A DNA stretch of 21,530 nt from assembly GCA_036826375.1 (NCBI GenBank), contig DAISWL010000013.1, positions 1 to 21,530 on the forward strand, in the 5' to 3' direction. This DNA is from DAISWL01 sp036826375. Lineage in GTDB: Bacteria; Patescibacteriota; Saccharimonadia; Saccharimonadales; HK-STAS-PATE-42. The notes beneath the pieces were generated by a model. It was given only the letters and a program-made list of their open reading frames with translations, searched no databases and was not told where the DNA came from. This document shows positions 6,235-15,042 of this stretch, piece by piece (position 1 is the first letter of the stretch; the number at the start of each line of letters is the position of its first letter). The translations under genes were made by a program, and so were the position numbers.

Positions 6235-7238
6235 TTTATTAACCTCTTCATCGCCAACAAGGAGCCAATTAAGCTTATACAGAATAATACCGTTAATATG
6301 GCTGGCTCATCATGCTTAATTACCTGAGGGGCACCTTTGAAACGAGTCGCCTCTTGTTCGCTAATTTTTTTTACAATATCTTCTATAACTGTTTGGTCAG
6401 CAGATTCGCCATATCTGATAGTATAATAGCCTCCTTTAGTGTCTAGGGTTCCCTTCTTGAATTCATCAGAGGCTTCGTCGTTATAATAATCACTTGATGA
6501 GTCATTAGGGTTTATCCCATAAACCCTAATACCACGTTTTTTTGCAAGCTCTATCGCTTGAGGTAGGTTAATCAACTGATTCCCGGATACTTGATTGTCT
6601 GTAGCCAAAATAATAGAACGAGATCTTTTAGTATCAAGCTGATCGAATCTGATAACGCAAGACCCTAATCCGTCACCAATAAGAGAACTCCCATCGCCTT
6701 GATAGGTCCCCTCAAAATTTAAAAATTCATTGTTTTTATAGTTTTCTATAAGGGTTTCTAGTTGAGAAGCTATAAAGTTATAATCATCGGTCAATGGGAA
6801 TATCCTTTGAGATGATGAATCGAATATTGTTAGACCCATCCTTTCTCCGTTAAAACTTTCCGCCAGATTTTTAAATGTTTGTATTAAGGCCAAATCCGTT
6901 TCAACCATAGAGCCGGAAATATCTAAACAGAGCATTATATCTCTATTTCTAACCTCTGGTCTCTCAACTTTTCTAGTCGCTGGGCGACCACTTAGCGCTA
7001 TCCCTGAGAATATAGCAAAAAATAAACAGATTAAGCTTAGGTTTCTGCAGAAATAGTAATTTCTATAAAGTTTTGCATAGTTTTTTGTCTTAGTGAAACG
7101 TTCCTGATGCGCTAAACGCTTAGATTGCATAGATTTATGTTCTTTCATGAAACTATAATGGTTTAACAAATAAATTACTACAACAATCACGAAAAAAATA
7201 ATTAATATTAGGGATAGCCACCAATTAATTAAGACCAT
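6231..7238 (-). CDS. BatA-like von Willebrand factor A membrane protein
   Basis: The 335-aa protein has an N-terminal helix (about 6-26), a second at 65-84, a VWA domain with an intact MIDAS motif, DISGSM (106-111), and a C-terminal helix (about 312-330). The strand IILATDNQVSG holds the late MIDAS aspartate. Length and topology fit BatA. The start overlaps the preceding 159-aa gene by 10 bp and the end overlaps BatB by 4 bp. The family probably works as a membrane complex whose VWA domains are remodelled by the MoxR ATPase encoded first in this operon. Confidence 0.85.
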   Translation of the reverse strand: MVLINWWLSLILIIFFVIVVVIYLLNHYSFMKEHKSMQSKRLAHQERFTKTKNYAKLYRNYYFCRNLSLICLFFAIFSGIALSGRPATRKVERPEVRNRDIMLCLDISGSMVETDLALIQTFKNLAESFNGERMGLTIFDSSSQRIFPLTDDYNFIASQLETLIENYKNNEFLNFEGTYQGDGSSLIGDGLGSCVIRFDQLDTKRSRSIILATDNQVSGNQLINLPQAIELAKKRGIRVYGINPNDSSSDYYNDEASDEFKKGTLDTKGGYYTIRYGESADQTVIEDIVKKISEQEATRFKGAPQVIKHDEPAILTVLFCISLIGSLLAMKRLIK

Positions 7239-7708
7239 TGAATCACAACCTCCCTGGCCAACCTTAAAGCTTCTTCAGCAGAACCCTTTTGATGAGAGGA
7301 AAATTCTGTTGGATAGTAATGGTTAATGGCTTCACTGAGTTTAGAGAACTCAGATTTCTTAATGTCTAATAGCGTAAGCACGTGAGCTTCAAATCCGGAG
7401 GCTTCGTAGGCAAAAAAGCGTATTATCAGGCTTAGTTTTTGATTAAGTACCCTTAGGTTTAGCTCGCCACTCCTATAAAGGGTTTCGGTCTCATTTATTA
7501 AATTTAGATATTTTTTTTGTAAGAACTCTAACTTAGCCTTTTGAGCTTGTGGGCTTAAAATGTCTACCTTGGGTTTAAGATGTCGCTTACGGGTGATAGC
7601 GAATATTAACGTCACCCAAGTCATCAAAAGAACAAGTAAAATAAACGCAATTATAATCCATAGGTGGCTATAATTAATATTTTGGTATGGCAATTTATCA
7701 CTTTGCAT
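7229..7708 (-). CDS. Single-pass membrane protein of the Bat operon (159 aa)
   Basis: One strong membrane helix lies near residues 16-39, followed by a basic stop-transfer (TRKRHLKPK) and a mostly helical cytoplasmic domain. Position between the DUF58 gene and batA, size and topology match the small DUF4381-like membrane proteins often found in such operons; the sequence resemblance itself is weak. It overlaps DUF58 by 11 bp and BatA by 10 bp, which argues for coupled translation. The helical domain (LNQKLSLIIRFFAYEASGF, and the final AREVVIQW) probably mediates protein contacts. Confidence 0.65.
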   Translation of the reverse strand: MQSDKLPYQNINYSHLWIIIAFILLVLLMTWVTLIFAITRKRHLKPKVDILSPQAQKAKLEFLQKKYLNLINETETLYRSGELNLRVLNQKLSLIIRFFAYEASGFEAHVLTLLDIKKSEFSKLSEAINHYYPTEFSSHQKGSAEEALRLAREVVIQWS

Positions 7709-8624
7709 AGCGTTGCTTTCTCAGCAGTTTAAAAAGTTTATAGATCACATCATTTTCTCCGTTGATACTCTCACTCATAATTCCGCTACGCTGTAAGCGC
7801 CTTCTCCTTTTCGCCCCATCGTTTCTTACTAAGTCGCCCAGTTCCTGATTAAGCTTAGGTGAATTTTTTATAAAATTTGGAATCCGCATGCCACTATTTA
7901 CGCTTTCTATGTCATAATCTTTCCAGCGCTTATCTGTAGGATCTAGATCGCTAATATTAACGAGCATCATTTCATGCTGGGCCACCAATCTTCTTAGAAG
8001 ATGCTGATCTGTCGCGCTAATATTTCTGTCATCGCTTATTATTATTACAATCATGCGTCTACTAATGTTGCGTGCTATAAACTCTAGTTGTTTTGTTAAA
8101 TTGCTTTCAGCGCTAGATTCTGTGGTGTTGTCAAGGATTTGTTGGAGCATAAATTCTAGTTGAGCATTAGTTCCTTTTAGGGGTAAGTATATAGTTCTCC
8201 TCTCATCTCCAGCAACCATGGCAACTAGATCTCCATGTTTTTGGGCTACATACCCAATAATCCCGGCTATCATTACGCCAACATCCTTTTTTAAATCACC
8301 ATCCTTACTGTGGGCAAGCATATTTAGGCCGGTGTCATTAACTATAAGAATATTATGTTTACGTATGGCCACGTAGCGTCGTATTAAAGTAGTTCCGCTA
8401 CGAGCAGTAGCTTTCCAATCTATATCTTTAATATCGTCGCCTAGGGTATATTCTCTTAAATCTTCAAAATCCATACTCCTACCCTTAAACACGGATCCAT
8501 ACTCACCCTCTAACAGTCCTCTCGTCTTTTCATGGGAATAAATTTTTAATTTAGCCTTAACTTTAATAATCAAGCTGCCCATAGCTAACCCATTAAGGTA
8601 CCTGTATAACACTAAAAATGGCAT
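7698..8624 (-). CDS. DUF58 domain protein, MoxR partner
   Basis: The signature block lies at about 45-75: SVFKGRSMDF, then REYTLGDDIKDIDWKATAR. It is followed by a VWA-like Rossmann domain (HNILIVNDTG, later RRMIVIIISDDRN). DUF58 proteins accompany MoxR ATPases almost universally. The longest frame starts at 8624 and overlaps the MoxR gene by 32 bp. An ATG at residue 15 (8582) fits the usual family N-terminus better and would leave a 10-bp gap. Neither start has a strong Shine-Dalgarno. Unlike many homologues it lacks two N-terminal membrane helices, so it is probably cytoplasmic. Confidence 0.87.
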   Translation of the reverse strand: MPFLVLYRYLNGLAMGSLIIKVKAKLKIYSHEKTRGLLEGEYGSVFKGRSMDFEDLREYTLGDDIKDIDWKATARSGTTLIRRYVAIRKHNILIVNDTGLNMLAHSKDGDLKKDVGVMIAGIIGYVAQKHGDLVAMVAGDERRTIYLPLKGTNAQLEFMLQQILDNTTESSAESNLTKQLEFIARNISRRMIVIIISDDRNISATDQHLLRRLVAQHEMMLVNISDLDPTDKRWKDYDIESVNSGMRIPNFIKNSPKLNQELGDLVRNDGAKRRRRLQRSGIMSESINGENDVIYKLFKLLRKQRYAK

Positions 8625-9699
8625 CGATGATAACTTCAGGCTTAATTCTATCTGCTAACGCTTCAAAATTTAAGATTAACCTGTGTCTCAAGATTGCATA
8701 TCGTAGTTTTTGTATGTCTTCTGGTATTACGTAATCTCTGCCGTCAATTATGGCCAGAGCTTTTGCAACTTGCAGAAGTGCTAACCCTCCCCTAGGGCTT
8801 GCGCCAATCTGAACATAGCTAGCCAATTGTTTATCTATGTAATCTTGAGGATTCCTGGTTGCGCCAATTAAGTTCACAATATATTGTTTGATAGATTTAT
8901 CTACATAAACCCGGGATACATATTCCTGAAGAATCTCAATATCTTTTTTATTAACTACACTAGGATGCCTATTGCCAGGATCAAACAACCCCTCCTCAAA
9001 TCTTTCTAAAATTAACTCTTCCTCATCAGGGCTTGGATAGGTCAGAACCTCTTTAAGTAAGAATCTATCTAGTTGAGCCTCTGGCAATTCATATGTTCCT
9101 TCTTGTTCAATGGGGTTTTGAGTGGCTAAAACCACAAAAGGTTTAGGTAAGGGATATACCTGACCACCTACACTGGTCTGCTTTTCTTGCATAGCTTCAA
9201 GCATAGCACTTTGGGTTTTAGCGCTAGAGCGGTTAATCTCATCCAATAACACAAAATTAGCGTGTACTGGCCCTAGTTTAGTTTCGAAAGTTCCTTTGCT
9301 ATAGTTATATATTTGAGTGCCTATGATATCACTTGGTAATAAATCTGGCGTGCACTGAATACGTTTAAAGCTTGCGTCTACGGTTGAACTCATAGTCTCA
9401 GCTGCTGTAGTTTTCGCAAGCCCAGGCACGCTTTCTAAAAGAACGTGCCCTCCAGTGAGTAAGGCAACAAGTAGACTAGTTCTAAGATTTTCTTGACCAA
9501 CTACCTTTTGATGAAAGCTATCTATTATGACAGATATCATCCCCGAAGCCTTGATAAGCACATCGGGGTCTATAGCTATCCTATTAGGTTTAAATTTAGT
9601 TTTATCTTGTGATACAGAACTACCATAGCTATCATGGGTTGCAGTATTGTTTTGATTGTCCGGTGCTATATCCCCCAACCCTTCAATTATTAAGTTCAA
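8593..9699 (-). CDS. MoxR-family AAA+ ATPase
   Basis: The 368-aa ATPase is the first gene of the operon. Landmarks: VVGQ (66-69), Walker A ESVPGLAKTT (89-98), Walker B VLLDEIN (150-156), sensor 1 ATQNP (192-196), arginine-finger region PEAQLDRF (206-213), and the C-terminal lid. MoxR proteins act as chaperones that mature or remodel VWA-domain partners, here the DUF58 and Bat proteins. The longest frame begins with TTG at 9699 without an evident ribosome binding site and gives a 50-residue, low-complexity N-terminal extension. An ATG at residue 54 (9540) is an alternative but leaves little sequence before the conserved VVGQ. The start is uncertain; the function is not. Confidence 0.93.
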   Translation of the reverse strand: MNLIIEGLGDIAPDNQNNTATHDSYGSSVSQDKTKFKPNRIAIDPDVLIKASGMISVIIDSFHQKVVGQENLRTSLLVALLTGGHVLLESVPGLAKTTAAETMSSTVDASFKRIQCTPDLLPSDIIGTQIYNYSKGTFETKLGPVHANFVLLDEINRSSAKTQSAMLEAMQEKQTSVGGQVYPLPKPFVVLATQNPIEQEGTYELPEAQLDRFLLKEVLTYPSPDEEELILERFEEGLFDPGNRHPSVVNKKDIEILQEYVSRVYVDKSIKQYIVNLIGATRNPQDYIDKQLASYVQIGASPRGGLALLQVAKALAIIDGRDYVIPEDIQKLRYAILRHRLILNFEALADRIKPEVIIDAIFSVIQVP

Positions 9700-9732
9700 A
9701 CTATTGAAATTAATAATAGCATAGATTATCTA

Positions 9733-9763
9733 ATTATATTGCCAAAAAGTCTCAAGCTATCAA
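9733..9763 (-). promoter_or_regulatory. Possible promoter of the MoxR-Bat operon
   Basis: On the minus strand, TTGATA (9758-9763) precedes TATAAT (9733-9738) with a long, 19-base spacer. The predicted start near 9726 leaves about 27 bases before the TTG start of the MoxR gene. Confidence 0.35.
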
Positions 9764-9817
9764 AAAATAATATAGCCAAGCTACTCTTATATCTTGCCTC
9801 GATTATTAACTTATCTC

Positions 9818-9990
9818 TTGATACCGCTGAGTTCACTTAAAGTTAATTCAAGTTCATCTCGAACCTGATCCGTCAATTATTTGGGGCGAGAGATCCATGA
9901 AGCCGTATTCTCAAGAAGCTGTTGTATGACATCTGTGTGGAGCTGAGTATTATATATTTTGGCTTTAATGTCGGAATCTAAGTTTAGCTA
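9818..9990 (+). repeat. Diverged direct repeat copy B (partner at 4142-4310)
   Basis: See copy A for shared blocks. Differences are mostly scattered substitutions, with about one indel visible near the end. This copy lies between the MoxR gene and valS. Confidence 0.6.
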
Positions 9991-10128
9991 CCCGTCGATT
10001 ATCTATATTTATTGTTATTCTAATTATGGACATACTGATTAAAGCAATAGTATTAAACTTAATTGATTTAATAAGCCCTTTCTGTCATTCTCCTCGATTC
10101 ATGTTTCTATAAAAGTTAAAACTAAGCC
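9991..10128. other. AT-rich spacer after valS; nothing recognised
   Basis: No ORF, tRNA or strong hairpin is visible downstream of the valS stop. A TTAAGTTTAA-like sequence (AAACTTAATT near 10055) belongs to the iterated motif family. Confidence 0.5.
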
Positions 10129-12675
10129 CTACACCAAACTTAACTGTTTTTTGGCGTTGGAAATCTGGTGATTAATAGAATCTAATTCTTCCCTACTCTG
10201 ATCTACTAATTCTTTAGGGGCGCCTTCAATGTAGCTTTTGTTGGTTAAACGGGCTTCCAGAGCTTCTCTGCGGGCGTGGAGGGCATCTATTTGCTCGGTT
10301 AGTTTAGTTTTAAGCGTGCTTAACTCTTCCCTGCTCATTACAATAGTTAAGCTTAAGTTATTACTGGCTATTTTGTAACCTTCGGTATTAACTTCATCAA
10401 TTAGCTCAGCCTTGGCTAAAGATGCTATCAGTTGGCGAGTTTTAGCTACTACATCATCATTAAAACTTAATTTAAGTTTAGATCCAGAATTTAGTTTTTG
10501 GATGGATCGAACAGTGGTAACTAGCTCCGCTACATCTTTAAACTGCTGAGCTTCAAAATCACTAAACTTCAACTGCTGAGGCCAACTTTTTTGGGCAACC
10601 AGCCCTTCGGTAAACGGCAGTGTTTGCCAGATGGTTTCAGTTACAAAAGGAGCGAAACTGTGCGCAATAATTAAGGTGTTAATTAAGCTTAAGTATAAGA
10701 AATGAGGGTTGTATTCTTTTTTGGCAGATTCTATAAACCAATCGGCGTAATCATCCCAAACAAACTTGGTTAAAGTATCTAGAGCAATGTGAAAATCATA
10801 AGATTCAAGCGATTCGCTAATTTCACCCGCTGCTTGGTTTAATTTAGAGGCCAACCAATGTTCCGCCAAATTAGATGGCGCACAATGGTCGATATCAAAC
10901 TTAAAATCTTCGCCCAGCTTACCTTCTATAAACCTGGCGATATTCCATAATTTATTACAGAAGTTGCGCCCAGCTATAAACTTAGGTTTGCTCCAGGCTC
11001 CGCTAACGCCGGCTCTTCTGCCGCTTAAAAGGCCCATCCTTAAGCCATCAGCTCCGTAGCTTTCAATCATATCGAAAGGATCAACCACGTTACCAAGGCT
11101 CTTGCTCATTTTTCCGCCATCTTCGGCTCTAATCATTCCATGTAAATACAAATCTTTAAAAGGCGCTTCACCGGTGTTATAAAGGCCAAGCATAATCATG
11201 CGCAGAGCCCATTGGTTTAGGATATCTATCCCCATCCCCATAAACTGAGTTGGGTAGAAATATTCATAATCATCGCCATTAGGGTAATCTAAGGTTAAAT
11301 AAGGCCATTGACCGCTACTAAACCAAGTATCGAAAACGTCTGCATCGCGCTTATAGGTTTTGTTGTTTAAGCTTAAGGTTTCTTTATCTACATCTGGAGA
11401 GAAGATCCAATCACTAGCATCGTCTATGTTCTGGAAAGCTGGGATGGGAATCCCCCACGCTATTTGGCGAGATATATTCCAATCTTTAATATTCATCAAA
11501 TAACTTATTGCTTGAGCCTTTTTAGTTTTTGGATAGAAGTTGATCTCCCCCGCTTCAATAGCCTCAATAGCTTTAGCGGCTAAAGGCTTCATATTAACAA
11601 ACCACTGCTCTTTTAACAGGGGCTGAATGGGGTTTCCACATTTATAGCAGTGGCCAACGCTGTGGTTATATTCTTCCACTTTTTCTATTAAACTTAAGGA
11701 TGTTAAATCTTCAATAATAACTTCACGTGCTTTTTGCAGATCCATTCCTTGATACTTCTCGGGAGCGTGATCATTAAGATTTCCATCTTCACCGATAATA
11801 TTTACAATTGGCAGATCGTGCCGATTGGCGACCTGATAATCGTTGTTATCATGAGCAGGAGTAATTTTAACCGCCCCAGTTCCGAATTCAATTTCAGCCA
11901 TCTGATCGGCAATAATTGGGATCTGCCTTTTTGTTAGAGGTAGCTCTACAAGCTTGCCTATTAAGTGCTTAAGCTTAGGGTTTTCGGGATGAATCGCCAC
12001 TGCTTCATCTCCTAGCATAGTCTCAGGCCTGGTTGTAGCAACTATCACGTGAGATTCACTCCCTGCTAATGGATATTTTATGTAGTACAGTTTACCCGGC
12101 TCATCTTTATATTCAACCTCAATATCACTAAAACTGGTTCCATGAGTTATACAGAAGTTGACTAGGCGTTCGCCTCTGTAGATTAAGCCATCATTCCACA
12201 TTCTTTCAAAAACTTTGTAGGCGCCATCAACAATTTTCTGATCTAGAGTATAGGTGAAGCGTGACCAATCGGCACTTAAGCCTAATTTGCGGTACATCAT
12301 ATTAAGATCAGTTTTGTTTTCTTCAACAAAATCCCAAACTTGCGAATACAACTCTTCACGTGAGTAATCGAACCGTGATTTGCCCTGTTTTGTTAGATGC
12401 TTTTCGTAAACATACCAGGTCTCAAATCCGGCATGATCTGCCCCGGGCAACATTAAAACATCAAAACCTTGTTGACGCTTAAAGCGAGCGAGGACATCTT
12501 TATAGTTGTAATCGTAGGCTGAACCGATGTGCAGGCGGGCATTGGCATTAGGCGGGGGAAGAATCATGGTGTAGGGTTCACCCTTAAGTTTAGGGCTGAA
12601 AACACCAGAAACTTCCCATAACTTGTAAATATCTGATTCAAAATCACTGTGATTATAAGTGCTTGGCAATTGCAT
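10129..12675 (-). CDS. valS: Valyl-tRNA synthetase
   Basis: This class I synthetase charges tRNA-Val with valine. The catalytic HIGH motif appears as HIGS (49-52) after PPPNANARL. The CP1 editing domain has TTRPETMLGD (214-223). KMSKS is at 522-526 in GGKMSKSLGN. The anticodon-binding domain follows, and the last 60 residues form the coiled-coil arm typical of ValRS (LTEQIDALHARREALEARL). At 848 aa it is slightly short for the family, as is common in small-genome bacteria. The start is fixed by AGGAGG (12685-12690), 9 bases upstream. It stands alone, with noncoding sequence on both sides. Several TTAAGCTTAA palindromes lie inside it. Confidence 0.97.
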   Translation of the reverse strand: MQLPSTYNHSDFESDIYKLWEVSGVFSPKLKGEPYTMILPPPNANARLHIGSAYDYNYKDVLARFKRQQGFDVLMLPGADHAGFETWYVYEKHLTKQGKSRFDYSREELYSQVWDFVEENKTDLNMMYRKLGLSADWSRFTYTLDQKIVDGAYKVFERMWNDGLIYRGERLVNFCITHGTSFSDIEVEYKDEPGKLYYIKYPLAGSESHVIVATTRPETMLGDEAVAIHPENPKLKHLIGKLVELPLTKRQIPIIADQMAEIEFGTGAVKITPAHDNNDYQVANRHDLPIVNIIGEDGNLNDHAPEKYQGMDLQKAREVIIEDLTSLSLIEKVEEYNHSVGHCYKCGNPIQPLLKEQWFVNMKPLAAKAIEAIEAGEINFYPKTKKAQAISYLMNIKDWNISRQIAWGIPIPAFQNIDDASDWIFSPDVDKETLSLNNKTYKRDADVFDTWFSSGQWPYLTLDYPNGDDYEYFYPTQFMGMGIDILNQWALRMIMLGLYNTGEAPFKDLYLHGMIRAEDGGKMSKSLGNVVDPFDMIESYGADGLRMGLLSGRRAGVSGAWSKPKFIAGRNFCNKLWNIARFIEGKLGEDFKFDIDHCAPSNLAEHWLASKLNQAAGEISESLESYDFHIALDTLTKFVWDDYADWFIESAKKEYNPHFLYLSLINTLIIAHSFAPFVTETIWQTLPFTEGLVAQKSWPQQLKFSDFEAQQFKDVAELVTTVRSIQKLNSGSKLKLSFNDDVVAKTRQLIASLAKAELIDEVNTEGYKIASNNLSLTIVMSREELSTLKTKLTEQIDALHARREALEARLTNKSYIEGAPKELVDQSREELDSINHQISNAKKQLSLV

Positions 12676-12684
12676 TGGTTGGGG

Positions 12685-12690
12685 CCTCCT
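12685..12690 (-). promoter_or_regulatory. Perfect Shine-Dalgarno of valS
   Basis: AGGAGG on the minus strand is 9 bases before the ATG. It is the strongest ribosome binding site in the window, where many other genes have weak or none. Confidence 0.8.
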
Positions 12691-12893
12691 AAAAAATTAT
12701 CTTCTTATTTAAGTATAGAGTATTTTAGGTGTAGAGTATAGAGTATGAAGCATAAGGTTTGGGGATTTGATAGTAGCTCAAGGAATTCTTGATTCAAGAA
12801 TTAAGATGTAAGATTCAAGAATTTTGGATTTATAGTTTGAGATTCGGAATGCGGCCAACCTCAGCCCCGGCTGAATAAAAGATTCAAACTGCT

Positions 12894-13290
12894 CCTCCCC
12901 CGAAACGGGAGGGGAACAATAGCCGCCTCACCCCCTAACCCCCTCTCCAGTTGGAGAGGGTGAACCGCCCTCACTTCAACATTCAGCTTAGTGAAAACTT
13001 GCCCATACGGTCCATCCTTGACCAGCTGCCGCTAATCTCATCCTCCCCTAAAAGGGAGGAGGGTTCCGTTATGCCAGGAGATCGGTAATTCTGAGCGTTT
13101 AAGGTTGGCGAAAACAAGTTAAGCTTAATGATTAACCACCGACCTCCCTCTCTAAATGGAGAGGGACAGGGGCTTGCCCCAGGGTGAGGCCATTTAACCA
13201 CCCTCACCTTACTCCTCCCCCTAATAAGGGGAGGAAACCAATGGAATAGTTTTTTATACTGGATCCCCGCCTCCGCAGGGATGACAGCGG
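12894..13290. repeat. Cluster of REP-like GC-rich hairpins
   Basis: At least five hairpins share CCTCCC/GGGAGG or CCCTCTC/GAGAGGG stems: CCTCCC 12894-12899 with 12907-12912; CCCTCTCCA 12941-12949 with 12952-12960; TCCTCCC 13041-13047 with 13054-13060; CCCTCTC 13146-13152 with 13059-like partner GAGAGGG 13159-13165; CCTCCCC 13214-13220 with 13228-13234. GGGGC-TT-GCCCC is at 13169-13180. A GGATCCCCGCCTCCGCAGGGATGAC block lies near 13260, a sequence style met in intergenic repeats of many bacteria. These are far more GC-rich than the surroundings. Read on either strand they are similar, so orientation is not informative. Confidence 0.7.
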
Positions 13291-13507
13291 CCGGGTTTTT
13301 AAGTTTAATGAAAGGCTCAGAGCTCTTTCTTGACCAGCTATCGCTGGCTCGTCCTCTAGCTTCGGGGGAGGATGTCTCTTAGACCTAACTTTTTGATAGC
13401 ATTAAGCTTAGGATTATTGTTTTTTGCATTCACGTGAAAATAAAAATAGATTTTTGTCAAGAAAAATTAAATAATAATATCAATAACTAATTTAATAGCG
13501 CCAAAAT

Positions 13508-13530
13508 ATCAGTCCACATTTAGGACTGAT
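13508..13530. terminator. Hairpin, possible bidirectional terminator
   Basis: ATCAGTCC (13508-13515) pairs perfectly with GGACTGAT (13523-13530) over a 7-base loop. T-rich tracts follow on both strands, although neither run is immediate and long. Confidence 0.4.
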
Positions 13531-13737
13531 TAAGTTTAATTTTTGCCTCTGTTTGTTTTATAGATTTTTTTAGGAAATCAACTAACTCCTACTGCAATGA
13601 TATTAACTTAAGCTTAATAAGTCAAGCAGTTTGTACTGGTTCGTTATATATAGAAATTATTTTTCAGATTAATTTAGCCAAAATGACCAATTAAGCTTAA
13701 TATGATTATTCTCAAAAACTTATTCAAAAAGTAAAAA

Positions 13738-13913
13738 GGAGCAATCAACATTCGGAGTCAACTGACTCAACAAACGGATCGCTCCAAGAATTGGTTCTAG
13801 ATAGGGCCCAGTGCTGCAGGTAACCGAGGGTGTATTTTGCACTGGACCCTATCTAGGGGCATTAGTCGCCTCCTAGCGACCTTAGCTCTAAGAGCAGCCC
13901 TCTTCCAATTTTT
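13738..13913 (-). ncRNA. Candidate structured RNA with four hairpins and a closing helix
   Basis: AAGAATTGG (13786-13794) can pair with CCAATTTTT (13905-13913). This encloses three hairpins: a long one (CTAGATAGGG 13797-13806 and CCAGTGC 13808-13814 with GCACTGG 13839-13845 and CCCTATCTAG 13847-13856, interrupted by a C/A mismatch), GTCGC 13865-13869 with GCGAC 13876-13880, and GCTCT 13885-13889 with AGAGC 13891-13895. Beyond the closing helix lies GGAGC...GCTCC (13738-13785) with an inner GAGTCA/TGACTC stem. On the minus strand it is followed by TTTTT, like a terminator. Minus is the favoured strand because ychF is just upstream in that sense. It does not match SRP, tmRNA or RNase P RNA as I know them; a 6S-like RNA is possible. 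Confidence 0.5.
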
Positions 13914-13968
13914 ATAGTTTAACGCTAACAACACTGAATGTCAACTATTACTATAAACAATAGGTTAG

Positions 13969-15042
13969 TTAAACGTTGAAGCGGAATTCAACTACATCAC
14001 CAGGCTTCATAATATAAGTTTTGCCTTCGGTTCTAATTTTTCCAGCTGCTCTAGCATTGGCCTCGGAACCTGCCTCTATTAAATCTTCAAAATCTACAAT
14101 TTGGGCAGCAATAAAACCGCGTTCAAAATCAGTATGAATAACGCCAGCGGCTTGAGGGGCTGAATCCCCAGATTTAATCGTCCAGGCGTGAATTTCTTTA
14201 GGCCCAGCGGTTAGGTAACTCTGCAAGCCCAAGAGGTTGTAAGCGGCGGTGATTAAGCGATTCAAGCCAGGTTCTTTCAAGCCATATTCCTTAATTAAGC
14301 TTAAGGCGTCATCTGGTTCTAACTCGCTGAGTTCTTCTTCTAACTTAGCGTTGACGAAAAGGGCAGGGTAGGGGGCAACTAGTTTTGCTAGCTCAGCTTG
14401 TTTATCTTTATTAACAAGATCAGCTTCGCTAACATTAAATAAGTAGAGAGTCGGCTTTAAGCTTAATAAGTTTAAATCTTTCAACTCAGTTTTCTCCTCA
14501 TCTTTAAGAGATGGGACGTTACCAGCTTCAAGTTCAGATTTGATTCTTTGGTAAAGATCAGCCAGTGGCTTAAGTTTAGGGTTAGATTTAAGCTGTTTGC
14601 CGAAGCTGGCGATTCTTTTTTCTAAAGTTTCAATATCGCTAAGCATCAGTTCGGTTCTGATAATCTCAATATCTTCTTGAGGATTAATTCTATTGGCAAC
14701 GTGCACAATGTCATTATTTTCAAAATCTCTAACTACCTGAACAATGGCAGAACATTCACGGATGTGGCTCAAAAACTTGTTGCCAAGGCCTTCGCCTTTA
14801 GATGCTCCGGCCACCAAGCCCGCAATATCTACAAACTCAACAGTGGCCGGGATAATCTTCTCAGAACCATATAGCTCCTTAAGCTTAAGTAAACGCTGAT
14901 CTGGCACTGCAACAATTCCGGTATTTGGCTCTATTGTGGCAAAAGGGTAGTTAGCCGCCAAAGCTCCAGCCTTTGTTAAGCTATTGAACAAGGTAGATTT
15001 CCCAACATTGGGTAAACCAACGATTCCGATTTTTAAGCTCAT
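13969..15042 (-). CDS. ychF: Ribosome-binding ATPase YchF (Obg-family)
   Basis: The 357-aa protein has the P-loop GLPNVGKS (9-16), the FATIEPN switch region, the DIAGLV G3 motif, and NVSE in place of the GTP-specific NKxD. That substitution is the mark of YchF and explains its preference for ATP. The C-terminal third is the TGS domain, ending with the expected IMKPGDVVEFRFNV. YchF binds ribosomes and 50S subunits and is implicated in translation and stress response. A GGGAGA ribosome binding site (15051-15056, minus) lies 8 bases before the ATG. Length is normal. Several TTAAGCTTAA palindromes are used as codons, for example within LKLKELYG. Confidence 0.97.
   Translation of the reverse strand: MSLKIGIVGLPNVGKSTLFNSLTKAGALAANYPFATIEPNTGIVAVPDQRLLKLKELYGSEKIIPATVEFVDIAGLVAGASKGEGLGNKFLSHIRECSAIVQVVRDFENNDIVHVANRINPQEDIEIIRTELMLSDIETLEKRIASFGKQLKSNPKLKPLADLYQRIKSELEAGNVPSLKDEEKTELKDLNLLSLKPTLYLFNVSEADLVNKDKQAELAKLVAPYPALFVNAKLEEELSELEPDDALSLIKEYGLKEPGLNRLITAAYNLLGLQSYLTAGPKEIHAWTIKSGDSAPQAAGVIHTDFERGFIAAQIVDFEDLIEAGSEANARAAGKIRTEGKTYIMKPGDVVEFRFNV

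Larger units (their letters stand above)
12676..13737. other. 1.06-kb noncoding region rich in hairpins and palindromes
   Basis: No gene is supported. The one longer ORF (12983-13207, minus) reads through hairpin repeats. The left part has the near-palindrome AATTCTTGATTCAAGAATT (12784-12802) and a direct repeat of GATTCAAGAATT. The middle is the GC-rich hairpin cluster. The right part is AT-rich and has several TTAAGCTTAA copies. Confidence 0.7.

Noticed and set aside
12983..13207. 74-aa ORF between valS and ychF
   Set aside because: It reads through two GC-rich hairpin repeats, with no ribosome binding site or conserved character.
12894..13290. CRISPR array
   Set aside because: The repeated stems are hairpin arms of varying length without regular spacers, and there are no cas genes.
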